Below, one piece after another: positions 23,923 through 32,636 of a stretch of 64,000 nt of DNA. Position 1 is the first letter of the stretch. Each line of letters begins with the position of its first letter. Under the pieces are notes generated by a model. The model was not told the origin of the DNA and ran no database searches. It saw only the letters and a program-made list of their open reading frames with translations. Source of the DNA: Candidatus Bipolaricaulota bacterium. Its GTDB lineage: Bacteria; Bipolaricaulota; Bipolaricaulia; UBA7950; UBA9294. The stretch spans positions 62,001-126,000 of the forward strand of contig JANQEA010000035.1 of NCBI GenBank assembly GCA_028278555.1. The letters run 5' to 3'. The translations under genes and the position numbers were made by a program.

Positions 23923-24918
23923 TCAGAGTGTCAGTCCGAGGCTATGGTAGTGAAGCCGTCTGTTGAACCCGAATCGCTCCGCCGACTCGACGACGGCGGT
24001 CATCCAATCCGGGACGAAGAAATCGACCCGGCGCCCGCCGCCGCGTGCGATCGCCCGGTCGAGGTGGTAGGCGACGAGATAGTCGGCCAGCTCGGGGCAT
24101 GCCGGATCGAGGAGGACGCGGATCGAGTTCACACCGCCTTCCTTCTTCGGGACCTCGTATCTCCCGAGAGCAACGGTCTGGCCGTCACGGATCCTTTGGA
24201 CCCGGACCGTCTTCCGCTCGCGGCGCATGAGAAGTGCGAGCAGCGGAAGGATCGGCCTCAGGAGGGCAGGAGGCCGATACCGGCCGAGGACCACCGGCTC
24301 GTACTCGGTCAGCTCGGGTGGATTGATCCGCTTGTCGAGATCGTATCGGACACGCCAGGTCTTGGATCGCTTCACCAACTCCTCAAGGTACTCGTCCGGC
24401 CGAGTTGGAATCGTCGGAGGATGAGGTGTCTTCGCTTCGAACTCGATGACGCCGCCGTAGTGAGCGAATCCGAGGCTCGTGTAGAGCGAGTAGGCCGGGA
24501 CGTTCTGGCTGATCACGCCAAGGGCCACCTTCTCCGCTCCGCGCTCGCGGAGATCCTCCAGCGTACGCGTCAGCAGGCGCCGCGCAATCCCCTTCCGCCG
24601 CTGTTCGGGAACGACGCCGACGAGTCCAACCTCCCAGTGAGACGTCGTCCCATGCCGCTGCGTCATCACCACGCCGGCAATCTTCCCGCCTTCCTCCCAG
24701 ACGAAGCCGCGAAACAGATCGCGCAATGCGGGAGAGAAGACCTGGAGAAGCCGAAGGATTGGCCAGAGTCGGCGCAGGCTTCGAACCATCCGCAGGATGT
24801 CCTCCATCTCATCCCGGCGGATGCTCCACTCCGGATTGTCTGGATATTCGAACGTTCGAGGGACGACCTCGGCGAGGATCGAGAGGTCACCGGGGAGTCT
24901 CAGCGGTCGCATCGGCAT
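23923..24918 (-). CDS. GNAT-family acetyltransferase with long C-terminal domain (paralogue B)
   Basis: A 331-residue paralogue of the downstream gene, ATG at 24918 after GGAGGAACTGCC. Corresponding motifs are VGVVPEQRRKGIARRLL (acetyl-CoA loop), SLYTSLGFAHYGG, and ESAERFGFNRRLHYHSLGLTL at the C-terminus. The two copies are diverged in the middle but nearly identical over the last 60 or so codons (YLVAYHLDRAIARGGGRRVD), suggesting recent duplication or conversion. The gene of the other copy starts 21 bases after this stop, so both are probably cotranscribed. Confidence 0.85.
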   Translation of the reverse strand: MPMRPLRLPGDLSILAEVVPRTFEYPDNPEWSIRRDEMEDILRMVRSLRRLWPILRLLQVFSPALRDLFRGFVWEEGGKIAGVVMTQRHGTTSHWEVGLVGVVPEQRRKGIARRLLTRTLEDLRERGAEKVALGVISQNVPAYSLYTSLGFAHYGGVIEFEAKTPHPPTIPTRPDEYLEELVKRSKTWRVRYDLDKRINPPELTEYEPVVLGRYRPPALLRPILPLLALLMRRERKTVRVQRIRDGQTVALGRYEVPKKEGGVNSIRVLLDPACPELADYLVAYHLDRAIARGGGRRVDFFVPDWMTAVVESAERFGFNRRLHYHSLGLTL

Positions 24919-24976
24919 GGCAGTTCCTCCTAGGGTGGTGTGGTCTCCCGTACGTCGCGGTTTCGGGCCGAGCCGT

Positions 24977-25519
24977 TCAATCGTCGCTCGCCGCGATCTC
25001 ACGATGCGCTGCGTGGAGGGCCTCCTCCATCGCAGCCGAAAACGCAACAAGCAACACCCGCTCCATCGAGCGATCCTCCCGGAGGAACGCCGCCGTCGTT
25101 TCGAGCGCGATCGAGGACGCCCGGTCGATCGGATATCCGTAGACCCCGCAGCTGATCGCCGGGAACGCGATCGACCGAAGGTCGTTCTCGACGGCCAGCC
25201 GGAGCGACGAACGATAGCACGCCGCGAGACATTCCGGTTCGCCGTGCGTTCCGCCCCGCCAGACGGGACCGACGGTGTGGATGATGAGCCGCGCCGGCAA
25301 TCCGTAACCGCCGGTGATCCGCGCCTCGCCGGTCGGGCAACGAACCCCGGGACGAACTTCGGGAAGAGACCGGCATTCCTCGAGGAGTCCCGGGCCGGCT
25401 GCCCGATGGATCGCCCCGTCGACGCCGCCGCCGCCGAGGAGCGTTTCGTTCGCTGCATTGACGATGGCGTCGACCGCCAGTTGCGTGATGTCGCCGCGGA
25501 CGATCTCGATCTGGGTCAT
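24977..25519 (-). CDS. macrodomain protein (ADP-ribose hydrolase type)
   Basis: A 180-residue macrodomain. ATG at 25519 gives an ATGA overlap with the upstream gene. The ADP-ribose site is evident: [19 protein letters not shown] (about residues 20-38), [16 protein letters not shown], and [13 protein letters not shown]. This is the YmdB/MacroD type that removes ADP-ribose from acetyl-ADP-ribose or proteins. It is co-encoded with an Fpg-like protein, which suggests a nucleotide- or DNA-damage context. Confidence 0.92.
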   Translation of the reverse strand: MTQIEIVRGDITQLAVDAIVNAANETLLGGGGVDGAIHRAAGPGLLEECRSLPEVRPGVRCPTGEARITGGYGLPARLIIHTVGPVWRGGTHGEPECLAACYRSSLRLAVENDLRSIAFPAISCGVYGYPIDRASSIALETTAAFLREDRSMERVLLVAFSAAMEEALHAAHREIAASDD

Positions 25520-26352
25520 CCGGCCGGCTGGCAGTTCGGGCAGACGTAACAGGAGCCGCCGAGGTAGGCAATCTTCTCGATCGGCGTACCGCAGTCCGGA
25601 CAGGGTTGGTCCTTCGCCCGGCGATCGAGGATCGGCACGTAGCCACCCGGCTCCCCGAAGAGGTCCTTCTCCGTGTCCCGGCCGCCTTTGTCGATCGCTT
25701 CGGTCATCGTCTCCACGATCGCGGCATGCAGACGATCCCGCTCGTCTCGCGCGATGTCGGGGACCTTTCGCTTCGGCGAGAGCTTGGCGCGGAAGAGGAT
25801 GTCCTGGAGGTAGCCGTTCCCGATCCCGCAGACGTTCCCTTCGTGGACGAGGAACGCCTTGATCGGCTTCCGGCTCCACTCGCCGCTCCCATCGAGCACT
25901 CCGTCGAACCGCTCCGCGGTGAACGCTTTGTCGATCGCGGAGACCCCCTGTGTTCCAGCATACGGGTGCGCCGCGAGCTCGTCCGGCGTCAGGACCTGGA
26001 ACCCTCCCCACGCCTGGATCGTCACGACGAGCCGTCCCCCATCCGCGAACGTCACCTGCGCATGGACCTTCTTCGGTAACTCGCCGTCCGGCGGAACATA
26101 GAGGATCCGACCGAACATCTCGCCGAGCAAGAGGATCGACCCCGAATCGAGCATCGCGCGAATCCACTTCCCACGTCCGATCACCTCGACGATCTTCCGG
26201 CCGACAAGCCGGCTTTTGTACGCCCCGAGATCGTCGTTGAGGAACATAAATCGCGGCCGCTCGTCCGCAACATCGACTGACACGATCGGCTCGCCACGCA
26301 GCCGATCGTGCATCTGACGTGCAACGGTTACGACTTCGGGAAGTTCGAACAT
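25516..26352 (-). CDS. Fpg/Nei-family DNA-glycosylase-like protein lacking the catalytic proline
   Basis: A 278-residue Fpg/Nei-fold protein. It begins [10 protein letters not shown], whereas active enzymes begin MPELPE with Pro2 as nucleophile after Met removal; Phe2 also disfavours Met removal. Glu3 is kept. The H2TH region ([21 protein letters not shown]) and zinc finger ([23 protein letters not shown]) are present, but the zinc-finger Arg normally just before the last Cys pair is replaced (GGSCYVC). Similar MxELPE proteins occur in other bacteria and have been annotated as Fpg-like. It may bind DNA lesions without lyase chemistry. It overlaps the DUF3795 gene by 25 bases. Confidence 0.88.
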   Translation of the reverse strand: MFELPEVVTVARQMHDRLRGEPIVSVDVADERPRFMFLNDDLGAYKSRLVGRKIVEVIGRGKWIRAMLDSGSILLLGEMFGRILYVPPDGELPKKVHAQVTFADGGRLVVTIQAWGGFQVLTPDELAAHPYAGTQGVSAIDKAFTAERFDGVLDGSGEWSRKPIKAFLVHEGNVCGIGNGYLQDILFRAKLSPKRKVPDIARDERDRLHAAIVETMTEAIDKGGRDTEKDLFGEPGGYVPILDRRAKDQPCPDCGTPIEKIAYLGGSCYVCPNCQPAG

Positions 26353-26849
26353 CTTTCGTCCTCAAACAGGATGGTGCTCGGCCAGGAGGCTTCAAGCCCC
26401 TTCGGCCACACGGCAAGGAGGTCACCCGCGTTCTCCCCCGGATCTCGAACGAAGAGGCCGGCCTTGCGAGCTCCCTCGCGCATGTGCTGAAGCAGCTCGT
26501 CGTTCGCGCACGAGCCGAAATCCGTACAGTCAGAGCAATCGGCGACGTGGCTCTCGACGGCGCAAGCTCTCAACGAGCAGTCGTCCCGGCCGCCGCCCTG
26601 TCGGCAGCCAACACACGAGGCGGCTCCGCGCAACACATCGAGGCCGCACGAGAAGGCGGGGTAGTCCATCTCACTCGGGGCCCAGTGCTCCGCTCCGTGG
26701 GAATCGAGGACGCTTTCGAGCCCACCGATCAATGCTCTCAATGACCCGTTGCCGAGAGCGCAGCTCCCACACCAGATTCCGCACCCGCCGATCTGCCCCT
26801 TCACGTTCTCGTAGGCTTTTCGCGCCGTTGCTGTCTTCATTCTGTCCAT
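26328..26849 (-). CDS. DUF3795 cysteine-rich protein
   Basis: A 173-residue protein ([20 protein letters not shown]; the ATG at 26840 is an alternative start). It has at least ten cysteines in short spacings: [29 protein letters not shown], and [10 protein letters not shown]. The DUF3795 family is defined by such a putative zinc- or Fe-S-binding pattern and has no known function. The stop lies 25 bases inside the Fpg-like gene, so the two are coupled. Confidence 0.85.
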   Translation of the reverse strand: MDRMKTATARKAYENVKGQIGGCGIWCGSCALGNGSLRALIGGLESVLDSHGAEHWAPSEMDYPAFSCGLDVLRGAASCVGCRQGGGRDDCSLRACAVESHVADCSDCTDFGSCANDELLQHMREGARKAGLFVRDPGENAGDLLAVWPKGLEASWPSTILFEDERCSNFPKS

Positions 26850-26927
26850 CGTAGCACCACGACCTAGCGGGTGACCACTTTCTGCTGAGAGCTCGCCCGC
26901 CCAGAACCGCAGGTAGCACTCGGCTTC

Positions 26928-28808
26928 CTACGGCATGCGATGTGCCTCGATGTACAGGTCGACCTGGCGCGCGACGACGTCGAGCGGAATCCCGCCGGAC
27001 CCGAGGATCACGTCGTGGAACGCCTGCAGCGAGAAGACGTCGCCGAGCTCCGCCTCGGCCTTGCTCCGGAGCGATTCGAGGGTCAGCTTGCCGACCATGT
27101 AGCTGCATGCCTGGCCGGGAAGGACGACGTACCGCTCGATCGATCCAAGGAGCGCGCCAGGCGGGAACCCGCGAAGACTTTCGAGATAGCTCGATGCCTG
27201 GTCGCGCGTCCATCCGAGAGCGTGGATCCCCGTGTCGACGACCAGACGCGCCGCCCGGAGGAGCTCCAGATCGAGCCGGTAGAGGTTCGCCAGCGGACGC
27301 CCTTCGTAGAGACCGAGCTCGTATCCGAGCTGTTCGCAGTAGAGCGCCCAGCCCTCGACAAACCCGTCGGTCTCAAGGATCCGCATGAACAGCGGGACGT
27401 TCAGCTCCTGCGCCAGGGACAGCTGCAGATGGTGACCAGGGATCCCCTCATGGTGCAGGATGCAGAGCATCTGAGACTCGGGGGTCGGCGCCATCGAGGC
27501 GACGTTGAAGACGCCGGGGCGCGCTCCGTCCCAGGATGGCCGGTTGTACGAATTCGTGTACGTCCCCGGACCGCCAAGCCGAATCTCAAGGGCGTTCGCC
27601 GGGAGCCGGCCAAAGTGCGGTCCGACCACGGTTTTCGTTTCATCGAGCAATTCGCGAAACTTCGCCACGAGCGCGTCGGCTTGTTCGGGGTCGGACGGAT
27701 CGTAGAGCGTGTCTGCGGCTTCGGCCTGCTCCCACAGCTCGCCGATGCTCAGATCCGTGTCGTACCCCAGTTCGTCGAAGCCGGCCCGGATCCGAGCGAG
27801 CAGGTCGTCGACGAGCTCGCGGCCGAGCTGATGGAGCTCGGCAGGAGAGACATCGACCGACGTTTCATGGTGCAGCCGGTATGCGTAGTAGGCCTGCCCG
27901 TCGGCGAACGTCGCCGCGCCGCCCTCCTCAGGCGCGTTCGGCATCCGATTGAGAATCGCTTCCCGGAGCGTCCAGTAACCGGCCAGGAACCCATCGCGGA
28001 AACCGGCGAGCGCGTCCTCTCGCGCCGCCTCGCGCTCCGTCTCCGTCAGTCCGTCGATGGCGGCCAGATCCCGATCGAAACGCTTGAATGCCGGAATCGA
28101 CTCGACCGGAACCTCGGAACGCGTAGCCGGCTTCTCTTCGCCCAGGCCGAGGGCCAAATCGATCTGCCCGAGGCAGCCCTCGAGCATGTAGCGTGGCGTG
28201 TGCAGTCCGATCGACTCCTGGAAGGCGAACGTATCGAGCACGGCGGACATTCGGGCCGGAATCTGCTCCAGCCGAGAGAGGTAGTCCTCGATGTCGGTCC
28301 GGTCCGTCAGCGGCTGCACCCAGCTGAACAGGATGTTCATCCCGCTCGGGATGCTGTAGCCGAAGAAGCCGTGCAGCGGGTAGGCGTGGCGCTCGTAGGC
28401 GTAGCCTTCGATCCGATCCTCGAGGAACCACGCGTATGCGTCGTACCAGGTCACCTCCGGTTCGCCGAGTGAATCGCGATCGTACGTCCGGAGCAACTCG
28501 AGGATCGCACGATCGAACGCGAAACGCTCCTCGATTCCCGCCTGCGAGATGTCGGTCAGCTCGTCGTCTCGCATCCCGAATGACTCCGAGAGGCCGAGGA
28601 AGGTCACCGTCTCGGGGTCGAGGAGGAGGGCTCGCCGGAACGAGGCGTCGAGAAACGCCTCGAACGGAAGTCCACGGAGCGACTCGATCGGGTCTTCCGT
28701 CAGGGCAACCGGTCGGGCTTCGCCCGAATCACGCAGATGCGATCCGACACCCAGAAAGACGAGCGGAACGAGCACAAGGGCCAACAGAATCCACGGAATG
28801 GCTTTCAT
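26928..28808 (-). CDS. DUF885 family zinc metallopeptidase-like protein
   Basis: A 626-residue protein with an N-terminal hydrophobic helix (residues 4-24), so it is exported or membrane-anchored. The putative active site is HHEGIPGHHLQ near residues 451-461, an HExxH-like HEGxPGHH motif diagnostic of DUF885, with a downstream Glu in FVEGWALYCEQLGYE as the likely third ligand. A further helix-rich domain follows. DUF885 enzymes are predicted peptidases of uncertain specificity. It has no obvious operon partner; the next gene on the same strand begins 120 bases upstream of it. Confidence 0.9.
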   Translation of the reverse strand: MKAIPWILLALVLVPLVFLGVGSHLRDSGEARPVALTEDPIESLRGLPFEAFLDASFRRALLLDPETVTFLGLSESFGMRDDELTDISQAGIEERFAFDRAILELLRTYDRDSLGEPEVTWYDAYAWFLEDRIEGYAYERHAYPLHGFFGYSIPSGMNILFSWVQPLTDRTDIEDYLSRLEQIPARMSAVLDTFAFQESIGLHTPRYMLEGCLGQIDLALGLGEEKPATRSEVPVESIPAFKRFDRDLAAIDGLTETEREAAREDALAGFRDGFLAGYWTLREAILNRMPNAPEEGGAATFADGQAYYAYRLHHETSVDVSPAELHQLGRELVDDLLARIRAGFDELGYDTDLSIGELWEQAEAADTLYDPSDPEQADALVAKFRELLDETKTVVGPHFGRLPANALEIRLGGPGTYTNSYNRPSWDGARPGVFNVASMAPTPESQMLCILHHEGIPGHHLQLSLAQELNVPLFMRILETDGFVEGWALYCEQLGYELGLYEGRPLANLYRLDLELLRAARLVVDTGIHALGWTRDQASSYLESLRGFPPGALLGSIERYVVLPGQACSYMVGKLTLESLRSKAEAELGDVFSLQAFHDVILGSGGIPLDVVARQVDLYIEAHRMP

Positions 28809-28937
28809 ACGATCTACCTCCTGGAGTGCATGGAATGCCGATCTCCCATCGGATCGGAGTCGGCTGTGAATCGGGAATGGCGGTGAGCTGCCCCTGGTGG
28901 AACTGGGATCCCGCCTGGAACGTCCGGATCTGCTTCG

Positions 28938-29498
28938 TTAAGCGGCTCGGCGCTGAGCGACGTCCTGGCCGAGCGCGGTCGCCTCCGCCAGCTTGTCCGG
29001 CAGATCGGCGATTGGGATGTCTCGGCCAGTCTCCGGATCGTATGTCTGGGCGAGGACCGCATGGGAGCGACTTCCGAATCCGGCGGTGATCCGGTCGAGC
29101 CACTCGACCATCGAGCCGTAGTAGTGCCGATAGCCGATCAGCAGGGCGAAGTCCTTGTTCCCGAAGTACTCGGGTGAAACGACGGCCTCGAATCGATCGA
29201 ACAGCGTCTTCAGCTGCGACGTCATGTATCCCCAGAACATCGGGGAGGCCATCACGACGACCTCGGCCTCTCGGAAGGCCGGGTAGACGGCCTGCATGTC
29301 GTCTTGGATCACGCAACCGTCTCCCGCCGAACAGCCCATGCACGTCTCTCCACGGCAATGAGCGATCTCCATCTCGATCGGACGGAAGTGAGTCACCGAA
29401 TGCGTTTCCTCCCCTCCGAGTCCCCGGAGGAAGTGCTCGGCCAACGTGTCGGTGTCCCCACCCACCCTCGCGCTTCCATGCAAGACGACGACGTTCAT
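28938..29498 (-). CDS. NADPH-dependent FMN reductase / flavodoxin-fold protein
   Basis: A 186-residue protein. ATG at 29498 follows GGGGAGGACGG. The N-terminus MNVVVLHGSARVGGDTDTLA is the phosphate-binding loop of the iron-sulfur flavoprotein/FMN reductase family. A cysteine pair, CMGCSAGDGC, follows at about residue 55, and ASPMFWGYMTSQLKTLFDR is the flavin-contact segment. It is likely a cytosolic flavin-dependent oxidoreductase; the redox partner is unknown. Confidence 0.9.
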   Translation of the reverse strand: MNVVVLHGSARVGGDTDTLAEHFLRGLGGEETHSVTHFRPIEMEIAHCRGETCMGCSAGDGCVIQDDMQAVYPAFREAEVVVMASPMFWGYMTSQLKTLFDRFEAVVSPEYFGNKDFALLIGYRHYYGSMVEWLDRITAGFGSRSHAVLAQTYDPETGRDIPIADLPDKLAEATALGQDVAQRRAA

Positions 29499-29606
29499 CC
29501 GTCCTCCCCTTTCGCGACGAGCCGCCCCGAGAGGAGCGCTCGTCGTTCTCGACTCTAGCACACGGGGCGTCTCGCCAGCGTCTTCCCTCGGAAGCCTGTC
29601 CGCACA

Positions 29607-30605
29607 TCATTCGTGCCGGATCCTCGGATCGATCGCCGCCAGGGAGACGTCCGCGATGACATTCCCGATCAGAAGGAAGATGCAGTAGAGGAGAAACGCC
29701 CCGGTCAGAACGTGCTGATCCTGCCGCTGCATCGCCGTCAGAAAGACCCGGCCGAAGGTCGGGAGGCCAAGAACCTGCGTCGCGATAATCGATCCGGCCA
29801 GGAGCGTCGGGAGCATGATGCCGAACATGCTGACAAGCGGGTTCAGCGCATTGGGAAGGGCGTGCTTCAGAATCGTCCTAAGTTCGGACAGGCCTTTCGC
29901 GCGGGCCGTCGCGAGGTAGTGCGCTGAGAACGTGTCGAGGAGCGTCGACCGGAGGTTCCGGACGATCATCGCGAACATCGGCGCCCCGACGATGATCCAC
30001 GCCGGCCAGAGGTGCCAGAGGTAGTTGAGTAACTTGGCGAAGGAGAACGGCGTCCGCTGGTAGGCGAGATCGAGCAGCCCCCAGGTGCCCGATCCGAACA
30101 GGAGCGGATTGACGAACCGGTAGATGAACCAGAGAAAGCACCATCCGAGGATGTATCCGGGAATCGAGATTCCGAGATAGGTGATTCCCGCGATCAGCGT
30201 ATCGGCCCACGTCCGGCGGCGGAGCGCGGAGAGGATCGCGACCGGGATCCCGACGAGCCACGCGAGGATCATCGACGATCCGGTGATGATCAGCGTCCAT
30301 CCGATGCCGCTCCCCTCGCCGAACAGGATCTCGGATGCAGGCCGGCTGTTGAATGGCGAGAAGGAGACGCCGAAGTCTCCGCGTGTGATCACCCCCTCGA
30401 GCCAGATCCAGAACTGGACGACCCACGGTTTGTCGACGCCACGCATCACACGGAGCGCTTCCAGGGAATCGGCGTCGATACCGGTGAGTAGCAGCGGCGT
30501 GTAGAAGTCGCCCGGAGCAAGCGACACGAGGCCGAACGAGAAGAACGCGCACAGGAGAAGAACGATGACGATCCCCAGCGCTCTCCGAAGAAGGTAGACG
30601 ATCAT
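29607..30605 (-). CDS. orphan DppB/OppB-type ABC permease
   Basis: A 332-residue peptide-transport permease with six predicted transmembrane helices. The N-terminus LRRALGIVIVLLLCAFFSFG and the EAA-like loop near residues 230-250 (ARAKGLSELRTILKHALPNA) are typical of OppB/DppB. It ends in SLAAIDPRIRHE, similar to the C-terminus usually seen on its DppC partner. No partner permease, ATPases or binding protein are encoded nearby, which is odd because this family works as a heterodimer. It may be a relict or may use components from elsewhere. Confidence 0.88.
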   Translation of the reverse strand: MIVYLLRRALGIVIVLLLCAFFSFGLVSLAPGDFYTPLLLTGIDADSLEALRVMRGVDKPWVVQFWIWLEGVITRGDFGVSFSPFNSRPASEILFGEGSGIGWTLIITGSSMILAWLVGIPVAILSALRRRTWADTLIAGITYLGISIPGYILGWCFLWFIYRFVNPLLFGSGTWGLLDLAYQRTPFSFAKLLNYLWHLWPAWIIVGAPMFAMIVRNLRSTLLDTFSAHYLATARAKGLSELRTILKHALPNALNPLVSMFGIMLPTLLAGSIIATQVLGLPTFGRVFLTAMQRQDQHVLTGAFLLYCIFLLIGNVIADVSLAAIDPRIRHE

Positions 30606-30845
30606 CCGACCGGTTTCGCCCCTTTCTTGATCCTCGGGCGATGGTCGGAGCCGTCGGCAGGGGGCTCAACACCTCAGGCGTGACATCGGCGTGAAAACCC
30701 TGGGGCTCTATGGATCGGAGATTGACCAACGGACAGATGACTGCCGGAAGCGCGGCGGCACCTCTCGAACGAAATGAACCTGCAGGGCATCAAACCCCAC
30801 GGGGCGATTCACCCGCTTCGACCTCGCGAAGCGTCTCTCTGCGGC

Positions 30846-31472
30846 CTAGCTGTCGGGCGAACCGATCGCCGGTTCGATCAGATCCACCATCCCACCGCAG
30901 CCGCCCTGACTGATCGGCGTGTTGCACATGCCGCGATAGCACGAACCGAACGTCGTCAGATCGTACGTCTCCGGGTCGATCCCGCGATCTTCGAGCGCCA
31001 CGGCGAGGTAGTAGTCGGGGCGGACGAAGCGGAACCACTCGAGGACGCTCGCCTGCACCTGATCGGTTCCGTAGTCCAGATCGAGGATCAGATGCGCAGC
31101 GAGTCCCTTGCCGCTCCGGATGAGGTTGCAGGCCTGACCCTCGTCGTTTTCACAACAGCACTTGAACGCGAGGTTGTCATCACAGCAGGGCGCGACCAGC
31201 GCACTGAGTGCGTCGACGTACCGGAGATCATCTTCAACGAGCGGGACGATCGTGTACCACCACTCGACGAACTGCGGCAACGATTCCAGGCTGAGCGGGA
31301 TGCCGTACTCCGTCTCCGCTCCCGCTTCCGGGATGATCTCCGCCCGGAGTTCGTCGAGGAGATCGCTATCCGATTGAGCAATCCCCACGAGAACGATGGC
31401 GATCAACGAAGCAGCCGCCAACCCGGCGATCCAGAGCCTTCCTCGCGTCTTCACTCGAACGTCATTTTCCAT
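30846..31472 (-). CDS. exported cysteine-rich protein
   Basis: A 208-residue protein; ATG at 31472 lies 10 bases after GGAGG (an in-frame TTG at 31478 is the alternative). A signal-type helix (residues about 12-32) is followed by an acidic region and a dense cysteine cluster APCCDDNLAFKCCCENDEG, then ACNLIRSGKGLAAHL. The second half has CYRGMCNTPISQGGCGG. The pattern recalls the exported PCYCGC-type domain (metal- or redox-binding), but the spacing differs and I do not assign it to that family. No functional partner is evident; it is divergent from the EamA transporter. Confidence 0.6.
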   Translation of the reverse strand: MENDVRVKTRGRLWIAGLAAASLIAIVLVGIAQSDSDLLDELRAEIIPEAGAETEYGIPLSLESLPQFVEWWYTIVPLVEDDLRYVDALSALVAPCCDDNLAFKCCCENDEGQACNLIRSGKGLAAHLILDLDYGTDQVQASVLEWFRFVRPDYYLAVALEDRGIDPETYDLTTFGSCYRGMCNTPISQGGCGGMVDLIEPAIGSPDS

Positions 31473-31591
31473 TGGCAACGGACCTCCTCGTTAATGCGGA
31501 GCAAGAGATCAAGTTTACCCCATCGGGTGGCCGTCGTGTGTCTCACCGATGAGGATTTCGCATGCAATGCGGCATGGGAACACCCAGGCCT

Positions 31592-31632
31592 CATCGGATG
31601 ACGCCGACTGCAGCCGCGGCTACCATCCGATG
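31592..31632. repeat. inverted repeats in a divergent promoter region
   Basis: CATCGGATG and CATCCGATG (9 bp, 23-nt gap) flank a perfect 10-bp palindrome AGCCGCGGCT (31612-31621), 50-90 bases before the EamA transporter. A regulatory site is possible. Confidence 0.5.
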
Positions 31633-31682
31633 CGCCCGGGCGTTCCGGAAGCATCGGGCGGACTCGTTAGGAAGGAGATCGG

Positions 31683-32546
31683 ATGGCGATGGCAATTCTG
31701 CTGGCACTCGCTTCCGGCGGGACATGGGCAATCGGGATGACGGCCGCCAAACCGGCACTCCGCCACATCGACGTCCTCTCCTACATGCTCGGCCGCTGGC
31801 TCCTCGTTACGCCCCTCGCACTCATTTATGCTGTTGCCACCGGCACGCTCGCCTTCCCTAGCGCTTTCGCCGTGGGGTTGGCCGCCCTCGCAGGATTCCT
31901 CGATTCGACGGTCGGCGGCCTGACGTACCTGCTCGCCATGCAGCGTGCCCCCGCCTATCAGACGGCAACGCTGGCGAGCACCGCGCCCCTTTGGGGTGTG
32001 ACCACCGCCATCCTCATCCTCGGGGAGCCGTTCCGGTGGGAGATCCTCGCTGCGGCGGTCCTCGTCGTCTTCGGCGCCTACTTCCTCGTCGGTCGGCGGA
32101 TGAGAATCCGAGAACACGCCATCGGTTCGCTCTTCGGTCTGCTGACCGGCCTTCTCTGGGGATTCGCAGAGACGATTCCGTCAAAGCTTGCCCTGCAGGC
32201 CGGTCTCTCGCCGGCGTCCCTCCTGTTCGTCTTCGCCGGCTCCGGCGTCGTCACCATCGGGCTGATCACGCCGTTCCTTCGGAGATGGTTCCCCTTCCGC
32301 ATCGACCGGAGAGGCGTTGCACTCTGCGTCCTCGCCGGCGTCTGTGGCGCGTTTCTAGGCTGGAGCCTCTGGCTGTCGGCGCTCGACCTGGCACCGGCGA
32401 GCGTCATCTCACCGATCCGTGGCTCGACCCTCGTCTTCGCACTCGTCTACTCCGTTCTCTTCCTCCGTGAACGGCTGACGAGGCGTTCCCTCTTCGGCGT
32501 TCTCTGTGTTCTCGGCGGTGTCCTCCTCGTCTCACTCCGGGCTTGA
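31683..32546 (+). CDS. EamA/DMT-family transporter
   Basis: A 287-residue inner-membrane protein, ATG after AAGGAG. About ten hydrophobic helices form two EamA halves (residues 1-135 and 140-287). Typical DMT features include a short first helix, the loop GEPFRWEI in the first half and the final LRERLTRRSLFGVLCVLGGV in the second. It probably exports small metabolites or amino acids. It is divergent from the Cys-rich exported protein and separated from the amidotransferase gene by 90 bases. Confidence 0.9.
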   Translation: MAMAILLALASGGTWAIGMTAAKPALRHIDVLSYMLGRWLLVTPLALIYAVATGTLAFPSAFAVGLAALAGFLDSTVGGLTYLLAMQRAPAYQTATLASTAPLWGVTTAILILGEPFRWEILAAAVLVVFGAYFLVGRRMRIREHAIGSLFGLLTGLLWGFAETIPSKLALQAGLSPASLLFVFAGSGVVTIGLITPFLRRWFPFRIDRRGVALCVLAGVCGAFLGWSLWLSALDLAPASVISPIRGSTLVFALVYSVLFLRERLTRRSLFGVLCVLGGVLLVSLRA

Positions 32547-32636
32547 GCCACCCAGCTCGTCGCGACCGGCCTCTTGCTCCGAGGGATGACCGCGCGATAG
32601 TCTGATCCGCGGATCGTCGAAGCAGAAGGGAGCCCT

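Noticed and set aside
26940..28472. Plus-strand open frame of 510 codons opposite the DUF885 gene
   Set aside because: The minus strand carries the HEGxPGHH peptidase; the plus frame is Arg/Glu/Val-rich shadow.
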